NCBI GenBank assembly: GCA_933228675.1
Contig: OW121744.1
Location: forward strand, 114,413,600 to 114,477,599
Direction of reading: 5' to 3'
DNA length: 64,000 nucleotides
From: Stomorhina lunata
Lineage: Eukaryota; Arthropoda; Insecta; Diptera; Rhiniidae
Below are positions 24,081 through 37,500 of this stretch, piece by piece. The position numbers and the translations under genes are program-made. Each line of letters begins with the position of its first letter. Positions within the stretch are counted from its first letter, which is position 1. The notes beneath the pieces are model-generated. The model ran no database searches. It had not been told where the DNA came from and saw only the letters and a list, made by a program, of their open reading frames with translations.

Positions 24081-24635
24081 TTATACCAACAAACTTATAA
24101 TATCCAATTGCCTTTGGTAGCGTGCACATTCAAGTCAATTCATGCCTAAATTCAATTTTTTTTTAACTTTACAACAAAATCTAGCTAATGTTTGTGGGTG
24201 AAGTATTTGTATTGTGTATCTAACAATTCTTTTGTAATATTGTTAGCAAACAATTTATTTGATAAGTATTTCCAAATTGGAAATGAACATTTTGTTACCT
24301 GTAGAGCTTTTTTAGAGGAAGTAGATAAGACCTTCAAGACCATGTAATGCATTAACCCCTTAAGGACCAAGTTAGATTTTCAAATATTGTCATTTATCAT
24401 AAACCAAATTTAATGTTTATATGTGTATGCTTTTTCTTCATTTCCAGGACACAATAAATAGAACTGAAATGTTTTCATGCTGAAATTAAGGAAATTCAAA
24501 AACTGGAGGCCTTTTATAGTGTTAAAATTACAGTAGACTTATAATCCCCCCAAACAAACTACCCCTGTAGCCACTTAACGAAGAAAGCTTAGGAACTAAG
24601 GACGAAACAAATTCACACACACACACAGAGACACA
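24081..24635. other. 5' flank of the TMEM164-like gene
   Basis: A TTCATTTCCAG acceptor-like tract just before 24448 could begin a 5' UTR exon running into the start codon at 24636. A short CA dinucleotide run (about 24614-24627) lies just before the ATG. No upstream donor or promoter could be assigned. Confidence 0.4.
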
Positions 24636-26868
24636 ATGGATTGGGATTGGGCTGTGGGTGGTGTTACCAATGAGGTGCCACGCACGACGGGACCAGAATG
24701 TGAAAATTATCAGACCAATCGTCGCCGTTGGATAGAGGCTGTTTTATTTTGTACTCTTTTCGTTTGCGTTATAAAATGGGCGAGGAAACGTTTGCAACCC
24801 ATACGTTTACCCGACGCCAAAGAACTGGAAAAGCCCCATTCAACGACTCGTCTTATCCTATTGCTGATAATGACTTTTACGTTTGGCATGGAAATGGGTT
24901 TCAAATTGGCAAATCGATCTGTGATATTCGTTTTAAATCCTTGTCATATCCAAACATTAGTGCAAGTAAGTTTTCAATATTTCCATTTTCAATTAAAAAA
25001 CTTTATTTTAAATTTCTTGTCTGATCTAGATATATCTATTAGCCGCCAAGCCTAACAAATTGACTACAACATTATTTAGAATACAAATGAACAATTTAAA
25101 TGGACCATTTTTGGCCTTCATATTTCCCGAGGTCGAATGTCGTACCTTACCATTTGAGCAGGCCACATATTGGATACAACATGCTATGTTATATATTATA
25201 CCGGTGTATATTTTAAGAACGGGCGCCTATAAAGTGGAGGATATAAAAGATTTTAATTGGTCGATAATTGGAGTTGAGACACAATTAATCTATCATTTTG
25301 GTGTATTAAATTTTTTCTCAATAGTAAGTATTTCCAAAGATGACCTAAAATTAACATAAAGACATTTAGACCGAATTAAACTGCAATCGAACCTACAACT
25401 GAACCAAGAACTGAATTTATAATCCGACCTTTCAACGAACCAAGAAATCTAATTAAAATTAAATTTAGAACTGAACTAGATCTTGAAATAAACCTAAAAC
25501 TGAAACTAGAACTGAATTTAGAAACTAAACTTACCCTCGATCTTAAAAGGAATTGAACTGAAACTAGTAACAAGGTAGATCTGAATGTAGAAGTAAATCT
25601 AGATATGATTCTGAAAACTAAGCTGGAATCCAGCTAAAGTTAAAGGAAGAACAGAACCTTAAATCGAACCTATAACTTAACCTAGAACTAAACTTATAAC
25701 TGGACTGGATAATACAAAATTACAAATTAGCTCGAGTGTCTCGCAAAATATATTTTCTACATTCCCATCTAGAATTTTTTCCTTGGATGATACTAGCGAG
25801 GAGCAAGGAGAGCGACTTAACCAAGATTTGGCAACAATCCGAAAACGATCCCAAGGATTTTGGTACGAGAGCATGATGAGCGACTACTTTCATGCGTGAA
25901 ACAGATCCCAAACAGTACAAGCGACTCAGTTTTATTGCTCTTCATTTCTAATTTACAACTTTTTAATGAAGAATAATTCTCAAAAAATATCAAAAAACTG
26001 TGTGCAGATTCGGATTCGGATTCCCAAATAACTTTAGAAACAGCTTTTGGTTGCTTAGATCCAAAACCGTGTATAAGTACTTGTGTAATCGAACCATGAA
26101 CTGAAACTAGAACTAAACTGGATCTTTAATTAAAATTAAAACTGAAACTAGAACAAAACTAGAACCAGGTTTAGATTAAACCTTAAACTATATATATAGA
26201 AACAAATTTAGAATTCGACCTAGTACCGAAAAACTGAACTAGTACTTGTTATTAATCCTCCTCCATATTTTCAGCATACCGGCATCAATTTAAATCACAT
26301 GTTATGTGCCGCCGAATCAGATCCCTTTCAAGGCGATAACTATCGTGTAGCCGCTGTGATACATGAGTCAATTTTTTGTCCCATTTTAAATAAGACAACG
26401 GTACTTATATTTGCTACTCCCCAAAGTATACAATATAATGATGAAACGATGACGACCAATCGTAACATCCTACCAAATCATCAGCAACAACAACAATATT
26501 CAAAGTTAACAGAAACTTCAACGACTTCAATGTTACATCAACAACAACTGCCCATTAATGAAAACATCTATTTTCCAGATGATAGAACTGCAGGAAATCT
26601 TATACGTCGCAAATCAAAATCTTTGGAATATCATCAGCAACATTCACCGCATCATCAAGTGCAGCAACATCATCATCATGAGCAACATCCACATCATCAT
26701 GATCAGCAACATTTAGAAAATGAAGAGGCTGTGTTAAGAGGCAATTATATACTCGATCCCGATGTTATGGACGATATCGAAGTTATAGAATCGACAGCGA
26801 CTGCAGCAGCAACAACGTCAGCCACCATAACTACTGAGTATAGAATGCCCACGACTAAAATTGATTAG
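24636..26868 (+). CDS. TMEM164 homologue, multi-pass membrane protein
   Basis: Exons are 24636-24965, 25030-25323 and 26275-26868, all phase 0 with GT-AG ends, giving 405 residues. Family marks seen are FGMEMGFK, the NPCH motif with Cys103, the IQHAMLY motif with His161, and LNHMLCAAESDPF near residues 214-226. About seven hydrophobic segments fit a polytopic protein. Human TMEM164 is reported to be an acyltransferase making arachidonoyl ether phosphatidylethanolamine, using a conserved Cys and His 58 residues apart. Cys103 and His161 here are also 58 apart, so activity is plausible. From about residue 260 the protein diverges into a long Gln/His-rich tail (about 150 residues), making it about 100 residues longer than the human protein, yet it ends in KID as the human one does. 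Intron 2 is filled with a degenerate 12-bp repeat and an ORF remnant. Confidence 0.88.
25360..26250. repeat. Degenerate 12-bp repeat (AACTGAACCTAG-like) in TMEM164 intron 2
   Basis: Two blocks, about 25375-25700 and 26085-26250, repeat words such as GAACTGAA, AAACTAGAACTG and AACCTAGAACT in loose 12-bp register. They are separated by about 370 bp of non-repeat DNA holding an ORF remnant. The repeats look like one array split by an insertion. Confidence 0.7.
25720..25945 (+). pseudogene. Remnant of a repetitive arthropod ORF
   Basis: The plus strand reads DDTSEEQGERLNQDLATI and then RSQGFWYESMMSDYFHA before a stop, followed by more similar sequence. This resembles an ORF family often repeated in arthropod genomes with an EEQGERFHQD-type motif. 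Its function is not known to me. It interrupts the 12-bp repeat of the intron, which fits insertion as mobile or retroposed DNA. Confidence 0.5.
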
Positions 26869-26999
26869 TATTTAATGCAATTACTTAGAGTTATAAATGT
26901 CCGACCTATTTAGAAACTCGAGAACAATTAAAAGACTTATACAGGGTGCTCTAGAAAGGGATGGGGTTAATTATATAGGTTTATATCACAATGTTTTTA

Positions 27000-27735
27000 A
27001 TAATCAATTATAACGGTTTATAATGATATTGTTATGTATTGTAATGCTTTATAATGGAATTATAAAGCATTATAATGCATTAAAACGCAATTATTATGTA
27101 TTTTAATATAATTATAATGCAGCTATAATGTATTATTATGCAACTATAATGCATTATAAAGTATAATGATGAAATTATAATATCGAAATGCAACTCTAAT
27201 CCATTTTATAGCATTATACTACATTATAAAGCGTTAAAACGCAATTATAATGCATTATAACCCAATTATAAGGCAGTTATAAAGTATTATTATGCAGTTA
27301 TAATGTATTATAAATTTTAATAATTAAATTATAATGTATCAAAATACAGTTTCAATCCACTATACAGCATTATACCACATTATAAAGCATTAAAACGCAA
27401 TTATAATGCATTATAACCCAATTATAATGCAGTTATAAAGTATTATTATGCAGCTATAATATATTATAAAGTATAATAATGAAATTATTATAATCCATTA
27501 TATAGCATTATACTACATTATAAAACATTAAAACGCAATTATAATGTATTATAACCCAATTATAATGCAGTTATAATGTATTATTATGCAGTTATTATAA
27601 AGTATAATAATGTAATTATAATGTATTATAATGCAATTCTAATCCATTATAATGTATAATAACATATTATAATGCAAATATAATGCAGTTAAATATAAAA
27701 TATTTGATAGCATTATAGTAAAATTATAGCGCATT
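27000..27735. repeat. ATTATAATGC-type AT array
   Basis: Tandem and near-tandem ATTATAATGCATTATAA words, many self-complementary, form about 700 bp just after the TMEM164-like gene. Longer sub-blocks recur: the stretch with AAAACGCAATTATAATGCAT appears at about 27235, 27390 and 27530, so the higher-order unit is about 150 bp. Confidence 0.85.
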
Positions 27736-28555
27736 ATGATTTATTACAAAACTTACAAGTGCAATTTTTAAAGCCCTGCAGTTCAAGGGAAAGGTCTATA
27801 TACCACCAAACTTTGAGTTTGAATTTCAATTGAAGAAAAAACCAGGTAATTTTCTTGAAAAATATTATAATCATTAAATGTTCTTTGTTTATTTAAAAGT
27901 TAAAAATAAAATTTGTCAATTAAATGAAAAAAAAAATCAGATTTAAAAGTATTTTCAAAAAGCTTTAAAAAATCGGTTGGACCCTTAAGATAGTGTAATA
28001 TACATTCTAGATAAATTAAACTAAGAAATAATGGCTTAAATCAAGAAATACTTAAACAAAAACCTTCATAACTTAATTATGTTTCAGTTTCTGGGTTGTA
28101 TTAGATTTTGATACTAATGTAGTAAAATTGTTAAATCGAAATCAAATAAACGCTGTTCAAAAATCATGGCTTGAAATTCCGATTTTTATAATTATACATA
28201 AAAAATATATATATAAAACATGTGATTACAATAAAATATACAAACTACAATAAAAGTATTTTAACCGATAAAAATAAAAAAATTTAAGCAACTAAATAAG
28301 AATTATAAACTAATTATAAAATTTAAAAAAAATTAAACTCAAAGTATATTCTAAAAAAAAAATTTTAACTTTTTTGTTAAAAACATTTAAAATTAAAAAA
28401 AACTCCTTTAATCAAATAATTAAAATTAAAAAAATTAACATATTTGTAGTGTATTTAGTATATAACAATTGTTATTTAGGTATATATAACGAGTATATAG
28501 TTTTATATATAATAAAATTAAATAAAAAAAATTTGAAAAAATATAATAAAATGGA
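27736..28555. other. AT-rich spacer, nothing recognised
   Basis: Extremely AT-rich with long A runs and no coding region or ordered repeat of note. Confidence 0.35.
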
Positions 28556-28559
28556 TTCT

Positions 28560-28820
28560 TATATATACTCATACGCCCCATAGTGCTTTAGTTTTAGCTT
28601 CAATTTTCCTGGGATAAAAAAATTTTTTTTGAACACTTAGAAAATTAATATAGTCGGTCAAGACATACTCATACGTCCCATAGTTTAGTTATAACTTCAA
28701 TTTTCCTGGGATAGATATTTTTTTCTTGAGTCAAGTCAGACTCATACGTAACAAAGTGCTTTAGATTTAGCTTCAATTTTCCTGGAATAGAAAATTTTTT
28801 CTTGAAATGTTAAAAAAGTC
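28560..28820. repeat. About 90-bp tandem repeat, three units
   Basis: Three diverged units each contain ACTCATACG, then TAGTTTTAGCTTCAATTTTC (or a near match), CCTGGGATA and a T-rich run followed by CTTGA. Spacing is about 85-120 bp. No coding sense. Confidence 0.7.
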
Positions 28821-29182
28821 GATCAAGGCAGATATATACCAGAAAATTTTTTTATTAAAATTTGTTTATTTAAAAATTTTTTCAAAAATATCTCTAAAAA
28901 AATTGAAACCAAAAAATTTTCTTCAAAAAGATTTAAATTGAACATTTTTCTATGAATGCAAACATTTATAAATTATTTTCTGAACAATTTTCTTAGTAAA
29001 ATTTTAAGTTAAATTTACTATGGGTAAATTTATATTTTTTTTATTTCTATTAAAAATTCTTTATCCCAATGTGCTGAAAGAATTACTCTGTAACAGTATT
29101 ATCTTCTTAACACTGCTTTACCTTTAAAATTGTAAAATAAAAATCGCTGAGTTAACACTATTCAAAAAATTCCCTCTCATAT

Positions 29183-29923
29183 CAGGGATGGCAAACATGG
29201 TACAATTGTAGTTTTTTTGATACATTTTAAATCTGATTGATACATGGTACTCCGGAGTCTTACTTGATACAATTTACAAATCTTAACTTTTTACTGCATC
29301 AGAGCCCACAGCTGATCCATATAATCTCAATCTGATTCATATGTAGCTTATTACGTTAGATACAAATGAAAATCAATTTCTTTTTATTTCATTCTGCTGA
29401 TTTTTTGGAACACATAGAAAAATAGGTCAAAAACCTACTTCAAGTCTTCCTTTCTTCTCACCATCACTCTTTGAATGGATTTAAAACTCTAATAGCAAAA
29501 GTAGTTTCTATTGAAAAGGTGTTTATCGGTCGACTATTCGATTTCTCAAAATTAATATATGATATCATTACAGTAACATTTATTTTTGAATATCAAAATT
29601 ATCAATATAAAGAGTCACTGTAAGTGACAGAATCCTCGAATCGCTCGACTATTTCGATTTCTTCAAATTGATTCCAATGTAGGTTTTGCGTCAAAAATAT
29701 ATTTTTTTAACAAATATTAAAAATATAAATCGACTTTCTGCACATTTCGATTAACTGTACAATTTTAAAATTTAGGTACGCTTATAAGATACAAAGGGAC
29801 AAAAAAGATATTTTTTAGTATAATATAATTTATTAGAAGTGTTCTCTACCTACCTACCTGGTCTAAAGAGTACACTTTGTTTTTATAATTGATACAAAAT
29901 ATAAAAAGCCATTTCCATCCCAG
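29183..29923. mobile_element. Second non-autonomous hAT-like transposon with 8-bp duplication
   Basis: The left end is CAGGGATGGCAAAC and the right end, in reverse complement, CTGGGATGGAAATGGC. Both sides are flanked by TCTCATAT (29175-29182 and 29924-29931), an 8-bp duplication as hAT elements make. TGATACA words recur near the left end and GATACAAA near the right, like subterminal sites. The 741-bp body carries no recognisable transposase. The TIR differs from that of the element at 15491, so it is a separate family. Confidence 0.8.
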
Positions 29924-29931
29924 TCTCATAT

Positions 29932-31536
29932 GAACTGTATTTTTAAGTATTCTTACTAGCCATCGACTAGGCAACAACAAATTACTCATAAACCATCAAA
30001 CTTATCAAACATTTACCTCAAGCCTTTCATCAAACTCATTTAAATGCAGGAAGTTTGTGTGTTAGCAATGTTTAACGTTTGATTAATAACTATTTGCTGA
30101 AAATTTAGTACGAAAAATACATCACTGTGTTCTTATTAATAAACAAAAAAAATTCTGATTAGAGCTTGACATTTCTTGAACAAATTCACAGGCAAAAACA
30201 CGCAGTAAAATTATGCGAATAAATATAATTTATTATAACTATAATTTACTTTAGTAAAAAGAGAAAAACATTTGCATGGAGCAAGGAAAAAGTGTAGAAA
30301 TTATGAAAAAAATTATAAAATGATTATGAAAACAGCTAGAGATTAAAGTGCAAGTGTTCAACCAAAGAAAAAATGACGTAAAAAACGTGCAAATTTTTAA
30401 GAAAAAATTTCTAGTGAAAAAGGTCTTGCTCAAAATTAATTTCAAGTGTTTTAAAGTTGTTTCTTTAAAAATTATCATGAAAATGTTTATATTTTTGAAA
30501 AATTCTTAAGCTATCTGCAAGCGTGGCAATTAGAAAAAGAAAATTCTTAGGCCGTTTATGGCTAGAAAAAAAAAGAAGAAAAAAAATACATATAGTTTTT
30601 TTTATTAATTTTCTTGGTTCTCTAACCAATTAATGCAATGAATGCTTTTAGAGAAAAAAAAGAAGAAATGAAAGAAAAAGAGTAAAACCGAAGAAACAAT
30701 AACAACAACAACTGAAAAAAATGCAAACAAATCTGACAAACGTCATATAAAAAATGTATAAGTGTAAAAAAATTATTAAAATTGATAAACGGAAAATATA
30801 TACCTAATTATCAATTATTAAGCGCGCCCCTTAAGCTAAATTAAATATAACACGTACAAATAACGCATCTAATTATCAGTGAAATACTTGTGTCTCTAAT
30901 TAATTCAATAAAAAGTGAGGAAATATTAAACAACATAAAATTTTTGCCTAGATGTAATAACATATAAAACAAAATATCATAAACAACAACAAATAACTTA
31001 AAAATAAATAGAAGTGTCAAAATTGTTTTGATTTTTTGCGTATTACACACAAACTTAAATGCATACATAGGCACCCACATGTTATCCGACACCTACGCAG
31101 CAAATAAAGAAACACAAAAACCAAAACAAAAAGGGAAAATCAAAACATTGATTGTTAAACACCACCCCCTTTTTAGCAACCCTTTCACAGAGTATTTCAT
31201 ATAAAATCAAAAAAACTGCCCTTTGACAGGGTGTTTAATCAAACAAGTAAATAAAAGAAATGGAAATAATTTGATAACAAAACAAATGTTTGTTTAAAAA
31301 TTAATAAAACACATTAAATATTAAGCAAAAGTACATTAATATTGCTTTCTCAGCAAATCTATTAGTTGATGGTTAATTTTTTTAATACATTCATAATAAT
31401 TCCCCAAGTTTGTGTGTTCTCTTTAGTTAAATATTTTTTATATATACTCCATAATTTTGTGCATTTTGTTTTTTAACGCGTGTATTTTTAAAAATAATCG
31501 TTTGCTAAAAATTTATATATATAAAAATATAACGTC
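29932..31536 (+). promoter_or_regulatory. Probable 5' region of SCAP
   Basis: AT-rich DNA directly upstream of the SCAP start codon. It should contain the promoter and 5' UTR, but no TATA box, initiator, upstream exon or SREBP-type site could be assigned with confidence. The label is inferred from position only. Confidence 0.35.
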
Positions 31537-34500
31537 ATGTCTATTTCGGAACATGCTACCGGCAACTCATCTGTTAAAGGTGCGGTTCCACACGCCGGTG
31601 CCAACACCTATACTTCGTCCTCATCATCATCGTCGTCTGCAAGTTCCTCAACAACAGCTGTAAGTTCTGCTCATAAATCGAAATCGTCGTCTTCATCGTC
31701 TGCCTCTGGTTTACCGGCAGCTGTTTCTCATATTTACTACAAACATGGTCTTTTCCTATCGAGTTATCCAACATGTGCCACCAGCATAGCTATAGTGGCC
31801 ATATTGTTTGCATGGTAAGACATAAAATATGCTATACATAAGGTATTTGATATGCTTATTAAAATTAACATACTTGTAGGACGTAGGCTCCTTTTGGTTT
31901 AAAGAAACTACATATTATTGCATTTCCATTTGCGTATCTGTTAGAATCCGAGAAGAAAACTTAAGAAGGTGGCTTATACTGATCCACTTGGGCACTTCGG
32001 CAAAATTTGTTTTTTAGACGTATCAATCAAAGTGGAAATCGCATAGTACTTAAATTGATTCAATATGTGAATATGTTGTTGTTGTTGTTGAGTTGATAGC
32101 TCTTAGCTGAGAAAACTCGGTTCATTCCGGTACATAGAAACGGCTGTCGTGGAAATAAAATCTTCCAAACTTTAACATCCAACAGTTGGCATCTTCCCTG
32201 AGGCATGTCAGGAAAGATCTTTGTGTGTATGAGGATAGTATACGAATGTACGTACTTGATCCTTTCGGTTTTTTGTACACTCTATTGAAGAAGTAAGAGA
32301 AGTTGTTGCCTACACCAGAAGTAATAAATTCAATAGAAGTGCATTGTTTCCATGCCAGTCGGTTTTCGTACCGGAACGTCTCGGAAATCTTAGGCTTCCG
32401 ATCATGGACTGCCATTTCGGCAATATTAACAAAAATATCGTAGCTACAACAACAACATAAAAGTGCTCCATGCCAAATTCTATAGATCGCCTTAGAAATT
32501 TTAAGAGTTATTGAAACTTAACAAGTTGCTATTGTGCAGTTGTTGTTGTTGTAACAGCGTTACCTGCAATCAAAAATATGAAAAATATGTCATTAATGTT
32601 CTCCAAAGTCAGTAGACTCCTCTAAATCCAGTCTCAACGCGCCACATTAACAGAGTTAGTCCATAGGGAATAACTCAACATTTCTAATTTGCCAGTCTTG
32701 TATAACGTGCGCACGTTCCATGCCGATGATTTGGCTGGAGAACGCTGCAGATTTCTAGCAGTGAAAGTTTTTACGTCCAAAAGATATCGAGCTATTGTGC
32801 AGCAATTTTCGATGTAGCTACTCTTATTTTTTTTTGAGGATTGGCCTTACATTTATAAATTTACATTAATAAACCTTTCAACACATAGAAAATTCACATT
32901 GTTGGTATAAAGTACTGAAAAGGTTGGCTAACGTACGAGCTTATGTCAAAGAACATTGCTTTAGGACCAGTGCTGCTATGTCATTCGGCACAGGAGACTT
33001 ATTTATATAAGAAAATGCTCCTAAAACTAATAACGATGATTCGAAAGTCAAAAACTATTGACTCCTAATATACTCAACTATCACTTTTAGCCCTCACTTT
33101 TTATGCCCTTTATTTATATTTAATATAATTTTTATTTGTTTTCCTTTTTTTTTAATTTACTTATTCTCTTTCTTTTCTTTCCATTTATTTCTATTAAGTT
33201 GCATTCACGTTTTATTTTCAGTATAATTTTTTTTACTTTCGGACAGGGTCATTGTTGTTACTCAAGAAATTCAATTAATTTATGTCAATTAAGTAGACGA
33301 CAGTTCAGCGTTTTTTTTTTTTTTTTGTATATAGCTACAAACATTTTTTTCTTAATAGTTTTTAATACATACTTTAGGGTGACCCTTATTTTACTAAAGT
33401 TTAAAATAGTTTACTCTTGGTTACAACTTAATGGAAAAATTTCATTTCAGGTTAATTCATAAAGGTTAAAATGTTAGGATTTCATATCTCGCTGGTTCAC
33501 TATGCGGGTTGGTGACATTTGTTATTGTTCATCAATTGAGCTGTATCTTTATGAGGCTAATTTTCTTATTGCCTTTAATCGTTTTGTAGGATTAGAGTTG
33601 ACTATTTTCAACTTTTACAAAATAAGGTTCACCCTAGTGTGTCTATATCTGACTTTTTTTGATTACTTTAATTCAAACCTAAGGAATGATAAGGATTAGC
33701 AACAGCTGAAAAGTAAATAATTTCCAGCTTATTTTGCATAATTCTAATCACATTTATAATCTTAATATGCACGCGCGCATAGAAAATAATAGATGTTCAT
33801 TAAAAACAATGTTTTAAAATATTTGAACTCTGGGCAAAATAAAAGCAAATGCTCATAAAATAGTAGATAGCCGGTATATTATTTTGATTTCTAGAAAGAA
33901 AGGTATAAGTAGAAATGGAAAAAACGAACTTATTAGATTAAATTAAATATAAAAGATTGATTAAATAATTGTATATTAAACGTTTCTATAAAATTATGGC
34001 CATAATTGATTAAATCTAGACTTATTCTATCATTTTAATATAGGAAAGATTTAATGCAATTAACTTTTATGTAATATTTTAATTTTATATTTTCAATATT
34101 TAGACGTCATTACCTTAAAGTTTAACACAAAACTATGATAAGAAATTGTGATATAAATTTAAATTTATAAATTTATGGCCGAACGTTGCCATGATGGAAG
34201 ATTTTAGCCTAGTTTGTAGTGAAATATTCTAGACGTTTTTAGACAATTTCTCTCTTTAAACAAATCAATTCGGTACAGGTTCCCCTTTGACCGTCTGACC
34301 TGATTTCAACAGCTCATAATCAGAGGTCGGCACAAAGGGAACAACAAAACAATCGTCTACAGAGTTGCCGTTTTTTTGGACTTTTAACTAAAGTTGTTTT
34401 TATTAAAAATTTTTCTATAGAAATTTTTTTTTATCAAAAATGTTTCTATAGAAAATTTTTTATTAAAATTTTTTTTATATAAATTTTTTAATCAAACATT

Positions 34501-37500
34501 TTTCTATAGAAAAATTTTTTAATCGAAAATTTTTCTATAGAAAAATTTTTTTATCGAAAATTTTTTTTATCGAAAATTTTTCTATAGAAAAATTTTTTTA
34601 TCGAAAATTTTTCTATAGAAAAATTTTTTTATCGAAAATTTTTCTATAGAAAAATTTTTTTATCGAAAATTTTTCTATAGAAAAATTTTTTTATCGAAAA
34701 TTTTTCTATAGAAAAATTTTTTTATCGAAAATTTTTCTAACGAAAAATTTTTTTATAGAAATTTTTTGTATAGAAAAATTTTTTTATCGAAAATTTTTCT
34801 ATAGAAAAATTTTTTTATCGAAAATTTTGCTATAGAAAAATTTTTTTATCGAAAATTTTGCTATAGAAAAATTTTAGTTATTTGTTATCGAAAATTTTTC
34901 TAAAGAAACATTTTTTTATCCTATAGAAAAATTTTTGTTATCTATAGAAAAATTTTTGTTATTGAAAATTTTTCTATAGAAAAATATTTTTAAAGAAAAT
35001 TTTTTTTATCGAAAATTTTACTATTGAAAAATTTTTTAAGCGATAATTTTTCTATAGAAAAATGTTTTTATCTAAAATTTTTCTATAGACAAACTTTTTT
35101 ATCGAAAATTTTTCTATAGAAAAATTTTTTTATCGAAAAATTTTCTTTAGAAAATTTTTTTTATCGAAAATTTTTCTATAGAAAAATTTTTTTATCGAAA
35201 ATTTTTCTATAGAAAATTTGTTTTCTAGAAAAATTGTTTTTTTTTTTTGTTATCGAAAATTTTTCTATAGAAAAGTTTTTTATCAACAATTTTTCTTTAG
35301 AAAATTTTTTTATCGAAAATTTTTTTATCTCAAAAATTTTTCTATAAAAATTTTTCTATAGAAAAATTTTTTTATCGAAAATTTTTCTATAGAAAAATTT
35401 TTTTATTGAAAATTTTTCTATAGAAAATTTTTTTTAATCAAAAATCTTTTTTCCATAGAAAAATTTTTGTCATCGAAAATTTTTCTATAGAAAAATTTCT
35501 GAAAATTTTTCTATAGAAAAATTTCTGAAAATTTTTCTATAGAAAAATTTCTAAAAATTTTTCTATAGAAAAATTTCTGAAAATTTTTCTATAGAAATAT
35601 TTCTAAAAATTTTTTTATAGAAAAATATTTTAAATGGAAATTTTTTAATCAAAAATTTTTCTAAACGGAACAATAACTAATTTTGAACGACCTTCTGGAA
35701 TTTCGCGAATGTTGAACTTTTAGTTATTGCATTTCCGATGTGAATACATACTCGTACATTTCCTATACTTTTTAAATATATTTCATATTAATCTAATCTC
35801 AGGTCAAAATACTAGATTAAATTTTCCACAATCAATTTTTGTAGTTCTAAAACATAAGCGTGCCAAATATAAACAAAATACAAACAATATTGAAAAAAAA
35901 AATTCCCTAAATTTTCTTTTTCTATTAAATTTAAATTATTTCGTGTTTTAATTTAATTGTCATAGAATCAATTTTAGCAAATCATTTCAAATTTTATAAA
36001 AGGTTAATAATTCATTTGATCTCATGCCAGACAGACCGACATCATGTTTCAATCATGCCTTAATACTTGTATAACATGTCGGTTTCTTGATAATTAACAT
36101 GAAAATCGCGTAGACTATTTAATTGTTTATTTTGGAATATTTTTTCAAAATAATCTTTTTTTTAAATTGTGGGATGATTTTGTTTTATAGCATGAATATG
36201 ATTCATGATGCAATTTTACTAATCATTTCGGAAACTTTTGATTTACAAGTCAAATTTAAGTTTTATTTTAACTTTATTAAATTATAGTCTTTAATTTTTT
36301 ATTCCAACTTTTATTCATTCCAGTTATCCCCTCATCAACATACCTCTACCGGGAACAATACCAACAAAAATTGTCTTACCTTTCGATGGTAAAAACTCTT
36401 TGTTCGGCGAGGGAGAACGTTCAAATTTTTCGCTGGTCAAAAATATATTTAATGTCAATAATGTTTCCTACGAGCCGCATGTTCCCTGGTCGCAGAACTC
36501 ACCCATACTCTATGTACAACAGATAACATTACGTTCCAGTGTCTTACCCTGGACAGATGATATGCAATTGATGGATGCATTTCGTGCTCCCTTATATGAA
36601 GTGTTTCGATTATTGGAAATTGTACGCAATCACGAAACAGCTGAAAAGTGAGTAAAAAATAGTATAATTTAATATAATGTATTTAATTTTATGTATTTCT
36701 TCTTAATAGTTGATAAACTATTCATCATCATTCAATTGTTGTTGAGATCGTTATTGTTATTTAAGTCATTTTCAATTTATTGTGCATATTTAGTTTGTTC
36801 CTATCAAAAGTTAATGTTTAATAATGTTGAAGTCGAGATAGTTTAATAAGAATAATGAATGATTGTATTGTTATTTATTTATAACTTTTTCTTTATATTC
36901 TTTTTTTTTCTCCTTATTGTTATTTGTAGTCAACGCACTTTGGATAAAATCTGTTTACGCGTGGACAATGTTAAACGCTCGCAAAATGAACAAATCTTTC
37001 CCGAATACGATTGTTTAGTTCTATCACCAGCCAATTTATGGGGTCAGAGTATACAGAATTTTAGTGGAGATACGAATATATTAAATACTATCTTTCAGTA
37101 TCATGTAAGTAAGAAATTCTTGTTAATTTTCTAAGATTCAAATGTAGATCTTTATATCGGTAAATTTCCAAGTTTGAATCGCCTATTTATATAGTTCCAA
37201 AATTCCATCATTTGTCTTTATATAGGTTCGAACATGACATCCGTTCTTACCCGTGAATGCCGGGCGTCTCTAAATGAGATGGCGAGACATTCCAACATTG
37301 AACTTTTCTGGGTACGTAGTCATAGTAATGTACCAGGCAACATCATAGCGGATAACCTAGCAAAAGATGGTGCTCTTCTTAGTCATGAAAACACTGATCA
37401 ATTCATAGGTATTCCGCTCTCAGCATGCAAATTGCTCATAAAGCAGTTTATTTTTAGGTCCGCACAGACCAACTGGTCCACAGAAAGTATCTGTACGATC

